Assembly: GCF_024124545.1 (NCBI RefSeq)
Contig: NZ_JAMXSF010000001.1
Coordinates: 62,001-126,000, forward strand
Length of the DNA: 64,000 nucleotides
Direction: 5' to 3'
Source: Pseudoalteromonas sp. XMcav2-N
Lineage (GTDB): Bacteria; Pseudomonadota; Gammaproteobacteria; Enterobacterales; Alteromonadaceae
Part shown: positions 48,363-56,723 of the stretch, piece by piece
Layout: every line of letters starts with the position of its first letter
Numbering within the stretch: the first letter of the stretch is position 1
Notes under the pieces: generated by a model
What the model was told of the DNA's origin: nothing
Database searches by the model: none
Seen by the model: the letters and a program-made list of their open reading frames with translations, nothing else
Made by a program: the position numbers and the translations under genes

Positions 48363-49112
48363 TTAGTTCATATAAAGTCCGCCGTTGATCGCCAGCGTTT
48401 CACCTGTGATATAGCCCGCCTGATCAGACGCCAGATAAGCGACCGACTGAGCCACTTCACGTGGCGTGGCTAAGCGCTGCATCGGCACTTGTGCCTTGAT
48501 GCTTTCAAGCACATCTTCGCGCATTTTTTCGACCATAGGTGTTGCCGTATAGCCCGGGGCAACTACGTTTACGGTCACGCCTGCGCGGGCGCCTTCGTAA
48601 GCCAGTGCTTTGCTAAATCCGATCATACCGGCCTTAGCTGCTGAATAGTTCGCCTGACCAAACTGACCCTTTTGGCCGTTTACGCTCGAAATGTTGATGA
48701 TGCGACCTGATTTGTTACCACACATGTGTGCAAAAACAGGGTGAGTCATGTTGAACATGGAATTGAAGTTAGTGTCGATGACTTCCTGCCACTGTGCCAG
48801 AGTCATCTTTTTGAATGAGGTATCCCGTGTGATGCCTGCATTGTTGACCAGAATATCGATGCGACCAAACTGGTCAATAACATCATCGAGCTGCTGCTGG
48901 CAGGCCTGATGATCTGTGACATCCAAAAAGATGCCATGCACGGCTGCCGGGTTGATTGACTGCTCATTGAGCCAGGCGTCAATATCCGCTGAGGTACGAC
49001 GCGGGCTGGCAACAGCCACAACAAAACAGTTTGCATTTACCAGCTCTTTGACGATAGCTGAACCGATGCCACCCAGTGCACCAGTGACGACTGCGATTTT
49101 TTTGCTTTCCAT
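48363..49112 (-). CDS. phaB: Acetoacetyl-CoA reductase
   Basis: A 249-residue short-chain dehydrogenase that reduces acetoacetyl-CoA to (R)-3-hydroxybutyryl-CoA for PhaC. It has the cofactor motif TGALGGIG, NNAG, the active-site Ser in NISSVNGQKGQFGQ, and YSAAK. The ending NGGLYMN is typical of PhaB and separates it from FabG. It starts the pha cluster; the precursor thiolase must be supplied from elsewhere in the genome. Confidence 0.93.
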   Translation of the reverse strand: MESKKIAVVTGALGGIGSAIVKELVNANCFVVAVASPRRTSADIDAWLNEQSINPAAVHGIFLDVTDHQACQQQLDDVIDQFGRIDILVNNAGITRDTSFKKMTLAQWQEVIDTNFNSMFNMTHPVFAHMCGNKSGRIINISSVNGQKGQFGQANYSAAKAGMIGFSKALAYEGARAGVTVNVVAPGYTATPMVEKMREDVLESIKAQVPMQRLATPREVAQSVAYLASDQAGYITGETLAINGGLYMN

Positions 49113-49710
49113 ATTGCTCTTCCGAACTTAAGGCGGCTCAACTATCGCACTTCTAAGCCACGTTTCCGGTTGTTTTTACACTAACCGAAAGGTTTACGAA
49201 CTGGCGTTATTGTCATTCGTCATTGTGACGAATTAATAACCGATATATTTAATTCTCAAGACAAATTTGCACCTGTTTATTCGTCGTTATTAGCGCGTCC
49301 CTTCAAAAGGTTCAATATTTTTCATCATCAAGCTTGATAAAAAATATAGCAAAATAGAGTAAAAGCTCAAGTTTTTAATGGCTGTTCCTTTTTTCATATA
49401 ACAGGAGCGAACACTCTCACCAAAACACTAGTAATAGATGTAAACTCTGATACTGAGTATTAGACTATAGCCGTAGTTGTCTGACCAATGAGCCAGATCA
49501 AATAAATAAGTAATTGTAAAATAAATGGTAAGTTTTTAAAGTGAAAAATTGACAAGTTGAACTGTGTTTTAGATATAGGTAAGCACTTTGCTTAGGTAAC
49601 TCTTATTCAGCTTTATTGGTGTTTGTGGGGTAAAATATTCTTGAGGTGAATGTATCGTTACTTTACTCTGCTTGCGGTTAGCAGAAAGTCTGAAAGACAG
49701 AAGGTGTTAT
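49113..49710. other. Intergenic region upstream of phaB and the rhodanese gene
   Basis: No gene seen in about 600 bp, which is A/T-rich. An everted repeat at 49215-49233 (ATTCGTCA-ttg-TGACGAAT), 103 bp upstream of the phaB start, uses the same TGACGA half-site as the TetR operators near 44 kb but in the opposite order. The rest holds the divergent promoters. Confidence 0.55.
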
Positions 49711-50106
49711 ATGATTAAGAAAGGTCTATTTTTGTTGTTTGGTCTGGTGAGTTTATTCGCTCAGGCTGCCACAGAGATCATCAGTCAACAGGCGTTATTA
49801 CGAAATCAGATGTCGGCTCAGCCCCATGTCATTGTGGATGTCAGAAGCGAAAAAGAGTTCGAGGCCGGACACCTTAAAGGCGCGATTAACATTCCTTTTG
49901 ATCAGATCACTCAGCACCAGTCTTTGTTGGAAACACTAAAATCCCAGACGCTGGTGGTTTATTGTCGCTCGGGACGCCGGGCAGCTATTTTTGAGCAAGC
50001 ACTGACCGAGCAGGGGTTCAGCCTGCTGCACCTTAGCGGTGATTATCTTAGCTGGCAGGCCGAGCAACTTCCGGTGATAACACAGACAGAGTCAGCCGGG
50101 CAGTAG
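49711..50106 (+). CDS. Periplasmic single-domain rhodanese
   Basis: A 131-residue protein with a signal peptide (KKGLFLLFGLVSLFAQA) and one rhodanese domain (VIVDVRSEKEFEAGHLKGAINIP, given in part). The active-site cysteine is in VVYCRSGRRA, so sulfur transfer is possible; a PspE-like periplasmic sulfurtransferase is the closest general match. AAGG lies shortly before the ATG at 49711; an in-frame TTG 13 codons earlier is unlikely. The sulfur donor and acceptor are unknown. Confidence 0.87.
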   Translation: MIKKGLFLLFGLVSLFAQAATEIISQQALLRNQMSAQPHVIVDVRSEKEFEAGHLKGAINIPFDQITQHQSLLETLKSQTLVVYCRSGRRAAIFEQALTEQGFSLLHLSGDYLSWQAEQLPVITQTESAGQ

Positions 50107-50124
50107 TGCGCACCAGAGCAAGCG

Positions 50125-50145
50125 TGCGGGTGTCTTTCACCCGCA
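50125..50145. terminator. Hairpin between the rhodanese and alkene reductase genes
   Basis: TGCGGGTG-tcttt-CACCCGCA, an 8-bp stem between two convergent genes. There is no U run, so its efficiency is doubtful. Confidence 0.5.
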
Positions 50146-50161
50146 GCGAATTCAGAGGGTA

Positions 50162-51205
50162 TTACACCAGGCTTGTCAGCATCTCTTCGGAATAAGGGGT
50201 CAGCGCGTCACCCTGCCTGACTTTTTCCACATAGTCCGGGTTGGCAATGAAAGGCCTGCCAATTGCCAGCAAATCAAAGCGATCGTCACGTAGCGCCTGC
50301 TCGCCAGTTTGCGGGGTAAAGCCGCCTACGCCGACCAGGGTTTTACTGTAATTTGCTCTGACATAGTCCGAGACTCTGCCACCCAGAAAATCAAACTCCA
50401 TGGCGTCGTCAAAAATACCAATGTGCACATAAGCCAGTGTGCGCTGTTCCAGTTGTGCCAGCAAATAGTCAAAGACCGGTTTGTCGCGCGGATCGGCCTG
50501 CATATTAAAATAAGCACCCGGTGTCAGTCTGACGGCTGTTCGCTCAGCGCCAATGCGGTCGCTGATGGCGTCAATAACCTCCAGCGCAAAGCGGCTCATG
50601 TTTTGCGGCGTTTCACCATACTCATCGGTACGCTTATTGCTGTCATGATGCAAAAACTGGTCAATCAGGTAACCATTGGCGGCATGAAGCTCAATACCAT
50701 CAAACCCTGCGTCGATCGCGTTACTGGCCGCCTGTGCATAATCTGCGACGAGCACTGAGATCTCTTCAACCGTGGCAGGCGTGGGGGTGATATAGCTCAA
50801 ATCACGCATGCGAGGCACTGTACCTTCTACTTTTTCTGCGCTGGGAGCCAACACTTTGTCACCGTCAAAGAAATGCGGGTGCGCAACCCGGCCGGTGTGC
50901 CACAACTGAGCAAATATTTTGCCGCCGTTGGCGTGAACAGCATCTGTTACTTTGCGCCATCCAGTTATTTGTTCAGGTGTAAACAGGCCCGGTGTATTTG
51001 GGTAGCCTTGCCCGTCGGGTCGAATAATTGTGGCTTCAGAAATGATTAACCCAGCCTCTGAGCGACGCGCATAATATTGTGCCATAGCGTCGGTCGGCAC
51101 CAATTTTTCATCCGCCATACAACGGGTAAGTGGCGCCATTAGAATACGGTTTTTCAGTGAGATTTGCTCATTTAATGCATAACTTTCAAATAGTTTGCTC
51201 GTCAT
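50162..51205 (-). CDS. nemA: Old yellow enzyme family alkene reductase (NemA-like)
   Basis: A 347-residue FMN-dependent TIM barrel that reduces activated C=C bonds (N-ethylmaleimide, nitro compounds, alpha,beta-unsaturated carbonyls). Motifs: MAPLTRCMA, AQLWHTGRVAHP, the catalytic pair in ELHAANGYLIDQFLH, RTDEYG, and the C-terminal AIGRPFIANPD. It is divergent from a TetR gene, with three shared palindromes at 51225-51290, the same layout as other electrophile-response pairs. Confidence 0.92.
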   Translation of the reverse strand: MTSKLFESYALNEQISLKNRILMAPLTRCMADEKLVPTDAMAQYYARRSEAGLIISEATIIRPDGQGYPNTPGLFTPEQITGWRKVTDAVHANGGKIFAQLWHTGRVAHPHFFDGDKVLAPSAEKVEGTVPRMRDLSYITPTPATVEEISVLVADYAQAASNAIDAGFDGIELHAANGYLIDQFLHHDSNKRTDEYGETPQNMSRFALEVIDAISDRIGAERTAVRLTPGAYFNMQADPRDKPVFDYLLAQLEQRTLAYVHIGIFDDAMEFDFLGGRVSDYVRANYSKTLVGVGGFTPQTGEQALRDDRFDLLAIGRPFIANPDYVEKVRQGDALTPYSEEMLTSLV

Positions 51206-51224
51206 AGTAGGACCCGGTTAGTTT

Positions 51225-51290
51225 TTGAATGTTTATTCAAGATATGATCATTTGAACGATCGTTCAAGTATATTTTGAACATTTGTTCAA
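51225..51290. promoter_or_regulatory. Three TTGAA-N6-TTCAA operators shared by nemA and its TetR gene
   Basis: Palindromes TTGAATGTTTATTCAA (51225-51240), TTGAACGATCGTTCAA (51252-51267, perfect) and TTGAACATTTGTTCAA (51275-51290), with starts 27 and 23 bp apart. They fill the divergent promoter region, so one dimer per site or cooperative binding could shut both genes. Confidence 0.85.
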
Positions 51291-51332
51291 AAATGAGTAA
51301 AATGCGCTATGCCTGAACAGGAGAAGAATGAA

Positions 51333-51914
51333 ATGCGCAGTGCAGAATTTGACAAAGAGCAGGTGCTCAGGGCCGCGATGACGGCATTTATGGAAAAGGG
51401 GTATGCAAAAACCAGTATGCAGGATCTCAAAGCTGCAACGGGTTTGCATCCAGGGTCCATTTATTGCGCGTTTCAGAATAAGCGCGGTCTGCTGCTGGCC
51501 GCTCTGGAGCAGTACAACCGGGATCGTGGTGATGAATTACAGGCGCTGTTTTCACAACATTCATCGGCCAGAGCCGGGTTGTCAGCCTATCTGACTCATG
51601 TCGTGGATGAATGTGTGAGCTGCGATCCGCAAAAGCTCTGTCTGACGCAAAAAGCGCTGAACGAACTGGCTGAGCAGGACGCGGAAGCCCAGGCTATTCT
51701 CAGTGAGCAATGTGCCATGTGGCGTAATGCTCTGTGTGCGGTGTTTGAACGTATTGCCGAGCAAGGTGAGCTGACAGGCACACGCTCTCCTTTGGACAGA
51801 GCACGCGGCCTGATTGTCAGTATTTATGGATTACGCACCTTCGCTCATACGCACCCTGAGGCTCAGGTCATGCGTGATCTGGGTGCGCAAATACTCAAAG
51901 ACGTTTGTCAGTAA
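51333..51914 (+). CDS. nemR: TetR-family repressor, NemR-like
   Basis: A 193-residue regulator with a TetR helix-turn-helix at the N-terminus (VLRAAMTAFMEKGYAKTSMQDL, shown in part, then LHPGSIYCAFQNKRGLL). The ligand domain has several cysteines (DECVSCDPQKLC, EQCAMW), which could be modified by electrophiles, as in NemR. Start 51333 has AGGAG 9 bases upstream; an ATG eight codons earlier has none. It likely represses itself and the nemA-like gene through the shared palindromes. Confidence 0.85.
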   Translation: MRSAEFDKEQVLRAAMTAFMEKGYAKTSMQDLKAATGLHPGSIYCAFQNKRGLLLAALEQYNRDRGDELQALFSQHSSARAGLSAYLTHVVDECVSCDPQKLCLTQKALNELAEQDAEAQAILSEQCAMWRNALCAVFERIAEQGELTGTRSPLDRARGLIVSIYGLRTFAHTHPEAQVMRDLGAQILKDVCQ

Positions 51915-52056
51915 AGTAAAGTGTACGTGTCCGTTTTAGTTGGCTCTGTGCCATGTTGGATAAAATATCAGCAAGTATGTTAGTCTCAAATCTCATTACT
52001 TTTTCTTACTTTTTGTGAGTTAACTAAGGGGAAGTTAGATCCCCAGGGAGATGAAT

Positions 52057-52746
52057 ATGAGACAGCTGGACGACAATATTTGGATCTTCGATGGTGAAGC
52101 GGTATCTTTTTTCACCATGCCTTTCACTACCCGAATGACGATAGTGCGCCTACCTTGCGGCGGGTTGTGGGTACATAGCCCAATCCGCCTGACACCAGAG
52201 CTGCGAGAGCAGGTAGATGCACTGGGGCCTGTGACTTATCTGATCGCACCCAACCATCTCCACCATCTGTTTATGGCGCCGTGGCAGGAGGCCTATCCAC
52301 AAGCGCAAACCTTTGGTACGCAGGAAGTCAAAGATAAGTGCGAGACCCTTAGCTTTGATGAGCTCCTAGACAATGACCATCATTACCCCTGGGATAATAC
52401 ACTGAAAACGCTGCTTTTTACTGGCTCTCCGGCCATGGAAGAAGCGGTGTTCTATCATCCACAAAGTCGCACTTTACTGGTCACCGATCTGATTGAAAAT
52501 TTTGACCCACAAAGTCTGAATACCTTTCAGCGCTTTGTGGCAAAAGGCGCGGGTGTGGTCGCACCTGAAGGCCAGACACCACTAGACTGGCGGCTGAGTT
52601 TTATTTTCCATCATGATACGGCGCGGGCGCATTTGAACAAGATGTTAAGTTGGTCGCCACAACGGTTGGTGATGGCACATGGTCTGATCATCGAAGAAGA
52701 CGCGGTTGCTTTTTTGAAACGTGCATTTGATTGGCTGAATAAATAA
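52057..52746 (+). CDS. DUF4336 domain protein
   Basis: A 229-residue protein of the DUF4336 family, which resembles the metallo-beta-lactamase fold (an APNHLHHLF segment replaces the usual metal-binding HxHxD, and a late HDTARAHLNKML contains further His). It has no signal peptide. AGGGAG lies 6 bases before the ATG at 52057, which is preferred over an ATG two codons earlier. Its function is unknown, and neighbours give no clue. Confidence 0.8.
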   Translation: MRQLDDNIWIFDGEAVSFFTMPFTTRMTIVRLPCGGLWVHSPIRLTPELREQVDALGPVTYLIAPNHLHHLFMAPWQEAYPQAQTFGTQEVKDKCETLSFDELLDNDHHYPWDNTLKTLLFTGSPAMEEAVFYHPQSRTLLVTDLIENFDPQSLNTFQRFVAKGAGVVAPEGQTPLDWRLSFIFHHDTARAHLNKMLSWSPQRLVMAHGLIIEEDAVAFLKRAFDWLNK

Positions 52747-52904
52747 ATTTAACTATTTGATTTTATTATTTATAAGTCAAAAAATCGAATCGAAATATTG
52801 CACCGGTACGACCAAAGTTGATAAGTATTCAAGTGTTTGTATCTGGTATGTGAATAAAAAATCCGCTACGCTGGTGCGATAATAACAAGAATATTGTCAG
52901 AATT

Positions 52905-53813
52905 ATGGAATTTCAATTCGCCAATGCGCGTTTGAATATCGCGACGCAGTGCGTCATCATCAATGAGCGGTCAACGCAGCTGGATGACCGCGCCTTTTTG
53001 CTTCTCAACTACCTATTACAGCGTCGGCCTCAGGTGTGTTCGCATGCCGAGTTGGTAAAATTACTGTGGCCAAATACTGTGGTCTCAGATTGGTCACTAC
53101 CTAAACTGGTTTCGGATCTGCGCAGCCAGTTAAACCGTGCAGGGCTGCAACAAAATTGCATCGTTACCGTACGTGGCCAGGGTTATCGTTTCGCACCTGC
53201 CATTGAGGTCACCGAGCATCAGGCTACAGGCTCTTTAATGGGCGCAGTGGGCAGCTCCGATACCGCAGCGATGACCGATCAGCCGGTGCAAATGATGTCC
53301 GTGCGAGAGCACAATGCCTTGCCTGCCCGATACTGGTTACCGGTATTGGTGATCGCCTGTCTGTGCTTCGTTGGCCTGATGACTCATAGCACTGAACAGA
53401 CGCCTGTATTGCGTCATGGTGAACCGGTAGATGCTATCGGGCGGATACTCTGGGTGGACGACAACCCACAGAATAATCTGCAGGAAAAGCGTTACTTTGA
53501 GCGCCACCATATTGGTGTCTATCCCGTGAAAACCACTGAAGAAGCCCTGTTGTTGTTACAAATGTATGAATACAACTTGATTATTTCTGATATGGGCAGG
53601 GCCGAGGAGCCTTTAGCGGGATTGAAATTGTTGCAGCAGCTCAGAGCGACAGGCAATCAAACGCCGTATTATTTCTATACACTGATCGACAGTCAGGAGA
53701 TGCTACAGGTGATTGAAAACAGTGGCGGACAAGGGGTTGCGACTAAGCGGCCACAGCTTTATGGTAAAATATTATCTCATTTTGCCACAAAGAATATAGA
53801 TTTAAGTAATTGA
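52905..53813 (+). CDS. Winged-helix / transmembrane / receiver-domain regulator
   Basis: A 302-residue protein with an unusual order. Residues 1-98 are an OmpR/ToxR-type winged helix (ELVKLLWPNTVVSDWSLPKL, VRGQGYRFAP). Residues about 142-161 are one membrane segment (RYWLPVLVIACLCFVGLMTH). Residues about 180-293 are a CheY-like receiver with all key residues: acidic pair Asp185-Asp186 (ILWVDDNPQNN), phospho-acceptor Asp229 (IISDMGR), Thr259 and Lys281 (ATKRP). A single membrane segment would put the receiver in the periplasm, where no phosphate donor is known. The receiver has the WVDD-P-NN and ISDMGR form of a divergent subfamily often fused to other effectors. Whether it senses a signal or acts as a dimerisation module is open. 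Confidence 0.88.
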   Translation: MEFQFANARLNIATQCVIINERSTQLDDRAFLLLNYLLQRRPQVCSHAELVKLLWPNTVVSDWSLPKLVSDLRSQLNRAGLQQNCIVTVRGQGYRFAPAIEVTEHQATGSLMGAVGSSDTAAMTDQPVQMMSVREHNALPARYWLPVLVIACLCFVGLMTHSTEQTPVLRHGEPVDAIGRILWVDDNPQNNLQEKRYFERHHIGVYPVKTTEEALLLLQMYEYNLIISDMGRAEEPLAGLKLLQQLRATGNQTPYYFYTLIDSQEMLQVIENSGGQGVATKRPQLYGKILSHFATKNIDLSN

Positions 53814-53974
53814 AAATTATGCTTTTCAAAATGATTCAAAGGACAGGTAATGACTTTTGCGCTGTGCTGTGCCACGTTTAAATCGTTGCTCTCCCGACCT
53901 TTGGCATTGACATACGTCCGCTGAGCAATGTGGGTGTATGACGACAGGATTAAAGACCTGAACACATGTCTCGG

Positions 53975-54010
53975 CCCTGGCACTGTAACTGGGTGCCAGG
54001 GTCTTTTTTT
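53975..54010 (+). terminator. Strong intrinsic terminator 160 bp after the receiver regulator
   Basis: CCCTGGCAC-tgtaactgg-GTGCCAGGG followed by TCTTTTTTT. The stem is 9 bp and perfect. It lies 162 bp past the stop at 53813, leaving a long 3' untranslated region that could yield a short RNA. Confidence 0.88.
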
Positions 54011-54021
54011 ATGGCTACTGT

Positions 54022-54834
54022 TTAAGTCGAGAGGTCGTACTGCATCATTAAGTGCGTATACCTGCCAAGCGAGGCATATGGCTCTTGCTGGTTGTATTCG
54101 AGTTCCAGTGCCAATAGTGCGTCAAACTCATTTTTGGCTTTTTCTGGTTCCCGCAAGTAATCATGAAAGCAACGTACACCTGACTGACTCAATTTTTGCA
54201 GTGGCAAAGCACTGAGCCAACAGTTTACATCGTCCGGTTCAAGTGGACGGTTGGGGCTTAGCCCGACTTTCTGCTTGACCTGCAAACCATTTAGCACATA
54301 ATCAAAATTGCCATACACCATGTTGGCCATGCGCTGAGCTGCTCGATTGTAATACATTAATGACAGGTAGCCCTCAGAGGTTAACCTGTCTGACAACAGC
54401 TTTAACGCCTGTTGTTGTTCAGTTAGCCATTCCAGCACAGCATGGCACAGTACCAAATCAAACTGACCCAGATTCAGATCCGACAGTGCCTGTAACGGGG
54501 CATGGATCAGGGTAATACGGTCGCTGACTCCCAGGGCTTCGGCTTGCGTTTGCGCCTGAACCAGCATCTCCTTTGAGATATCGATCAGCGTGACGTGATG
54601 ACCCTGCTGTGCCAAAAACATTGCCAGCTGGCCCTGACCGCCACCAACATCAAGCACGGTTTTTTTGCGGTCGACACCCAGCCACGACACATGTTGGATG
54701 AGGTCTCGCTGGAGTACAGCTTCTCTCAGTTTACCTTTCGATGTGCCATAAATGTTATTTTTAAATTTACCGGTTAACTCGCTGAAATTACGATCCTCAT
54801 TTCTGTTGAGGGTGCGCTGTGTATGTCTTGCCAT
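54022..54834 (-). CDS. cmoM: tRNA 5-carboxymethoxyuridine methyltransferase CmoM
   Basis: A 270-residue class I SAM methyltransferase. The SAM site is VLDVGGGQGQLAMFLAQ. Family marks shared with E. coli CmoM (formerly SmtA) are KFKNNIYGTSKGKLREAV, LCHAVLEWL, NFDYVLNGL, GVRCFHDYLRE and the ending EPYASLGRYTHLM. It methylates cmo5U34 of certain tRNAs. It follows a Nif3-like gene by about 7 bp on the minus strand. No clear ribosome site precedes ATG 54834, and a TATAAT lies 6 bases upstream of it, so a second, near-leaderless transcript is possible. Confidence 0.9.
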   Translation of the reverse strand: MARHTQRTLNRNEDRNFSELTGKFKNNIYGTSKGKLREAVLQRDLIQHVSWLGVDRKKTVLDVGGGQGQLAMFLAQQGHHVTLIDISKEMLVQAQTQAEALGVSDRITLIHAPLQALSDLNLGQFDLVLCHAVLEWLTEQQQALKLLSDRLTSEGYLSLMYYNRAAQRMANMVYGNFDYVLNGLQVKQKVGLSPNRPLEPDDVNCWLSALPLQKLSQSGVRCFHDYLREPEKAKNEFDALLALELEYNQQEPYASLGRYTHLMMQYDLST

Positions 54835-54841
54835 GGTGCGA

Positions 54842-55618
54842 TTATACCGGGTTGTCGATATCAACAAATTCGACATCCAGATCGAACTGCGCAGCCAGGT
54901 ATTCTCCTAAAGCTTTGGCACCATAGCGCTCGGTAGCATGGTGTCCTGCAGCGAAGAAGTGGATCTGTTGCTCATTTGAAGAATGGATGGTTTGCTCCGA
55001 GGCTTCTCCTGTCAGATAAGCATCGATCCCCTGACTTGCCGCCAGATCAATAAAGCTCTGCCCACCCCCTGTGCACCAGGCAATGGTCTTGATCAGGTGG
55101 TCACCCGCCTGGTTGAGTAGCGGTTTACGGCCCAGCTTCTGTTCAATCAAAGCGGCAAAGTCGGTCGCAGCCATGGGCTCGCTTAGTTTACCTTTTACAG
55201 CTACGCTGCTGCTGTTCCAGGGTTCTAACGGACGCTCAATAGTCAGGCCCAGCAGCTTACCCAGTTGTGCGTTGTTGCCCACTTCAGGGTGAACATCCAG
55301 CGGCAGATGATAGGCCAACAGGTTTATATCGTGTGCCAGTAAGCTTTGCAGGCGGCGCTTTTTCATACCGGTTATGGTCTGGTCTTCGCCTTTCCAGAAG
55401 TAGCCATGGTGCACCAGTATGGCATCGGCTTGCCTGTCGATCGCTGCGTCAATAAGCGCCTGACTTGCGGTGACACCTGTGATCACCTTGCGGATCTCGG
55501 TTTTGCCCTCCACTTGTAAGCCGTTTGGGCAATAGTCTTTGATTTGAAAAGGCTTTAGATATTCATTGAGGTGATTTACCAGCTTTTTACGTTGCATCAT
55601 ACTCTCACTGTCGGACAT
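54842..55618 (-). CDS. ybgI: Nif3-like dinuclear metal-centre protein
   Basis: A 258-residue protein of the Nif3/DUF34 family, which forms hexameric rings with a dinuclear metal site. Motifs are YCPNGLQVEGK, LVHHGYFWKGED and YHLPLDVHPEVGNN in the first half, and CTGGGQSFIDLAASQGIDAYLTGE (part) plus the FFAAGHHATERYG metal site near the end. E. coli YbgI belongs here; its exact reaction is unclear. Start 55618 has AGG 8 bases upstream. It lies directly before cmoM and may be co-transcribed with it. Confidence 0.9.
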   Translation of the reverse strand: MSDSESMMQRKKLVNHLNEYLKPFQIKDYCPNGLQVEGKTEIRKVITGVTASQALIDAAIDRQADAILVHHGYFWKGEDQTITGMKKRRLQSLLAHDINLLAYHLPLDVHPEVGNNAQLGKLLGLTIERPLEPWNSSSVAVKGKLSEPMAATDFAALIEQKLGRKPLLNQAGDHLIKTIAWCTGGGQSFIDLAASQGIDAYLTGEASEQTIHSSNEQQIHFFAAGHHATERYGAKALGEYLAAQFDLDVEFVDIDNPV

Positions 55619-55830
55619 CAAAAAGACCTAGTTTAGCGTTTTTTACAGTGGCGAAAAAGCGCTAACCAAAATTCGCAGGTATCGCTTTGATGCCTGACAC
55701 TCGACATTTGACCGAACTGAACTAGCTTTAAGAGATGCAAATACCTGACAGGCTGTACCACTTTAAGGATGGGCATGTCTCCATGCCGTTTTGAAGGTTG
55801 GCGCTGCCTGCAATCTGTGAGGAAATCACC

Positions 55831-56298
55831 ATGACAGTTTCAGCGATACCCGATGGCTACCATGCCCTGACGCCTTATCTAATCACCGAAAATGCCGCAC
55901 AAGCAATAGAGTTCTATCGCAAGGCTTTTTCGGCCGAGCTGGTTATGCAGCTGCCCATGCCAGACGGTGGTGTGGCACATGCGGAGCTGAAAATTGGTGA
56001 TTCTCACTTGATGTTATCTGATATGTGCCCCGATATGCACTTTAAGAGTCCGCAGCAGTTAGGCGGTACACCAGTCAGTCTGATGCTGTATGTGCCCGAT
56101 GTTGATAGCACGTTTGCTCAGGCTGTTGCCGCGGGGGCAACCGAGCTTCGCCCTGTCGTTGACCAGTTTTATGGTGACAGAGCCGGGACACTGCAAGATC
56201 CGTTTGGTCATGTGTGGACAATCGGTACGCACCGTGAAGATCTAAGCGAAGATGAAATTATGGCTAGAATGTCTGAATGGATGACGGACGATTCTTAA
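55831..56298 (+). CDS. VOC-family (PhnB/glyoxalase-like) protein
   Basis: A 155-residue protein of the PhnB-like branch of the VOC superfamily, two beta-alpha-beta-beta-beta units: YHALTPYLITENAAQAIEFY, then AELVMQLPMPDGGVAHAELKIGD (part), ending YGDRAGTLQDPFGHVWTIGTH. Members include small metal-dependent enzymes and resistance proteins; this one has no assigned substrate. GAGGAAA lies 6 bases before ATG 55831. Confidence 0.85.
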   Translation: MTVSAIPDGYHALTPYLITENAAQAIEFYRKAFSAELVMQLPMPDGGVAHAELKIGDSHLMLSDMCPDMHFKSPQQLGGTPVSLMLYVPDVDSTFAQAVAAGATELRPVVDQFYGDRAGTLQDPFGHVWTIGTHREDLSEDEIMARMSEWMTDDS

Positions 56299-56397
56299 TT
56301 AAAGTAAAATAATTGTTGATTTATTGTTTTTTAAGTGGCAATTTATTCTTGTTGATTTATTCAGCAATTATAAAAAATTCAACTCAAGGAAAAGAAC

Positions 56398-56559
56398 ATG
56401 AAACTTCAAATCAAGAAAACGTCCTTAAAACGTCTGGCAGAGTCACAGCAGCTTGCTAATCAACAGACCCCCAATGTAGCAGGCGGTGCACCTTATACCT
56501 ATCGTTGTCGTCCTGCTGAATCAGAAACTGGCAACCGTTTCTGGGCGTGCATGTGCTAA
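56398..56559 (+). CDS. Second small GG-leader peptide (RiPP/bacteriocin-like precursor)
   Basis: A 53-residue peptide with AAGGA 8 bases before the ATG. Its leader, MKLQIKKTSLKRLAESQQL then NQQTPNVAGG, has the same frame as the peptide at 41-271 (MKL..KK.S.K.L and TP.VAGG). The core after the double glycine is 23 residues with three cysteines (Y-T-Y-R-C, then W-A-C-M-C at the end). No modifying or export gene is adjacent: the neighbours are a VOC protein and a CHAD protein. Export and any modification must rely on genes elsewhere. Confidence 0.72.
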   Translation: MKLQIKKTSLKRLAESQQLANQQTPNVAGGAPYTYRCRPAESETGNRFWACMC

Positions 56560-56723
56560 TGTCAGCTGTTTAGTGCACTTAGCTCTGAGCCTGCAATGTC
56601 AGGCTCTTACCAACCTACCAACTCACAAACATACTCTACTGAATACGCTATACTTATCCTATCCCGCGTATGAGTTGGCTGACTGAATACTGCAAGCCAG
56701 CCTCTGTTATTTGGATAAGCGAT

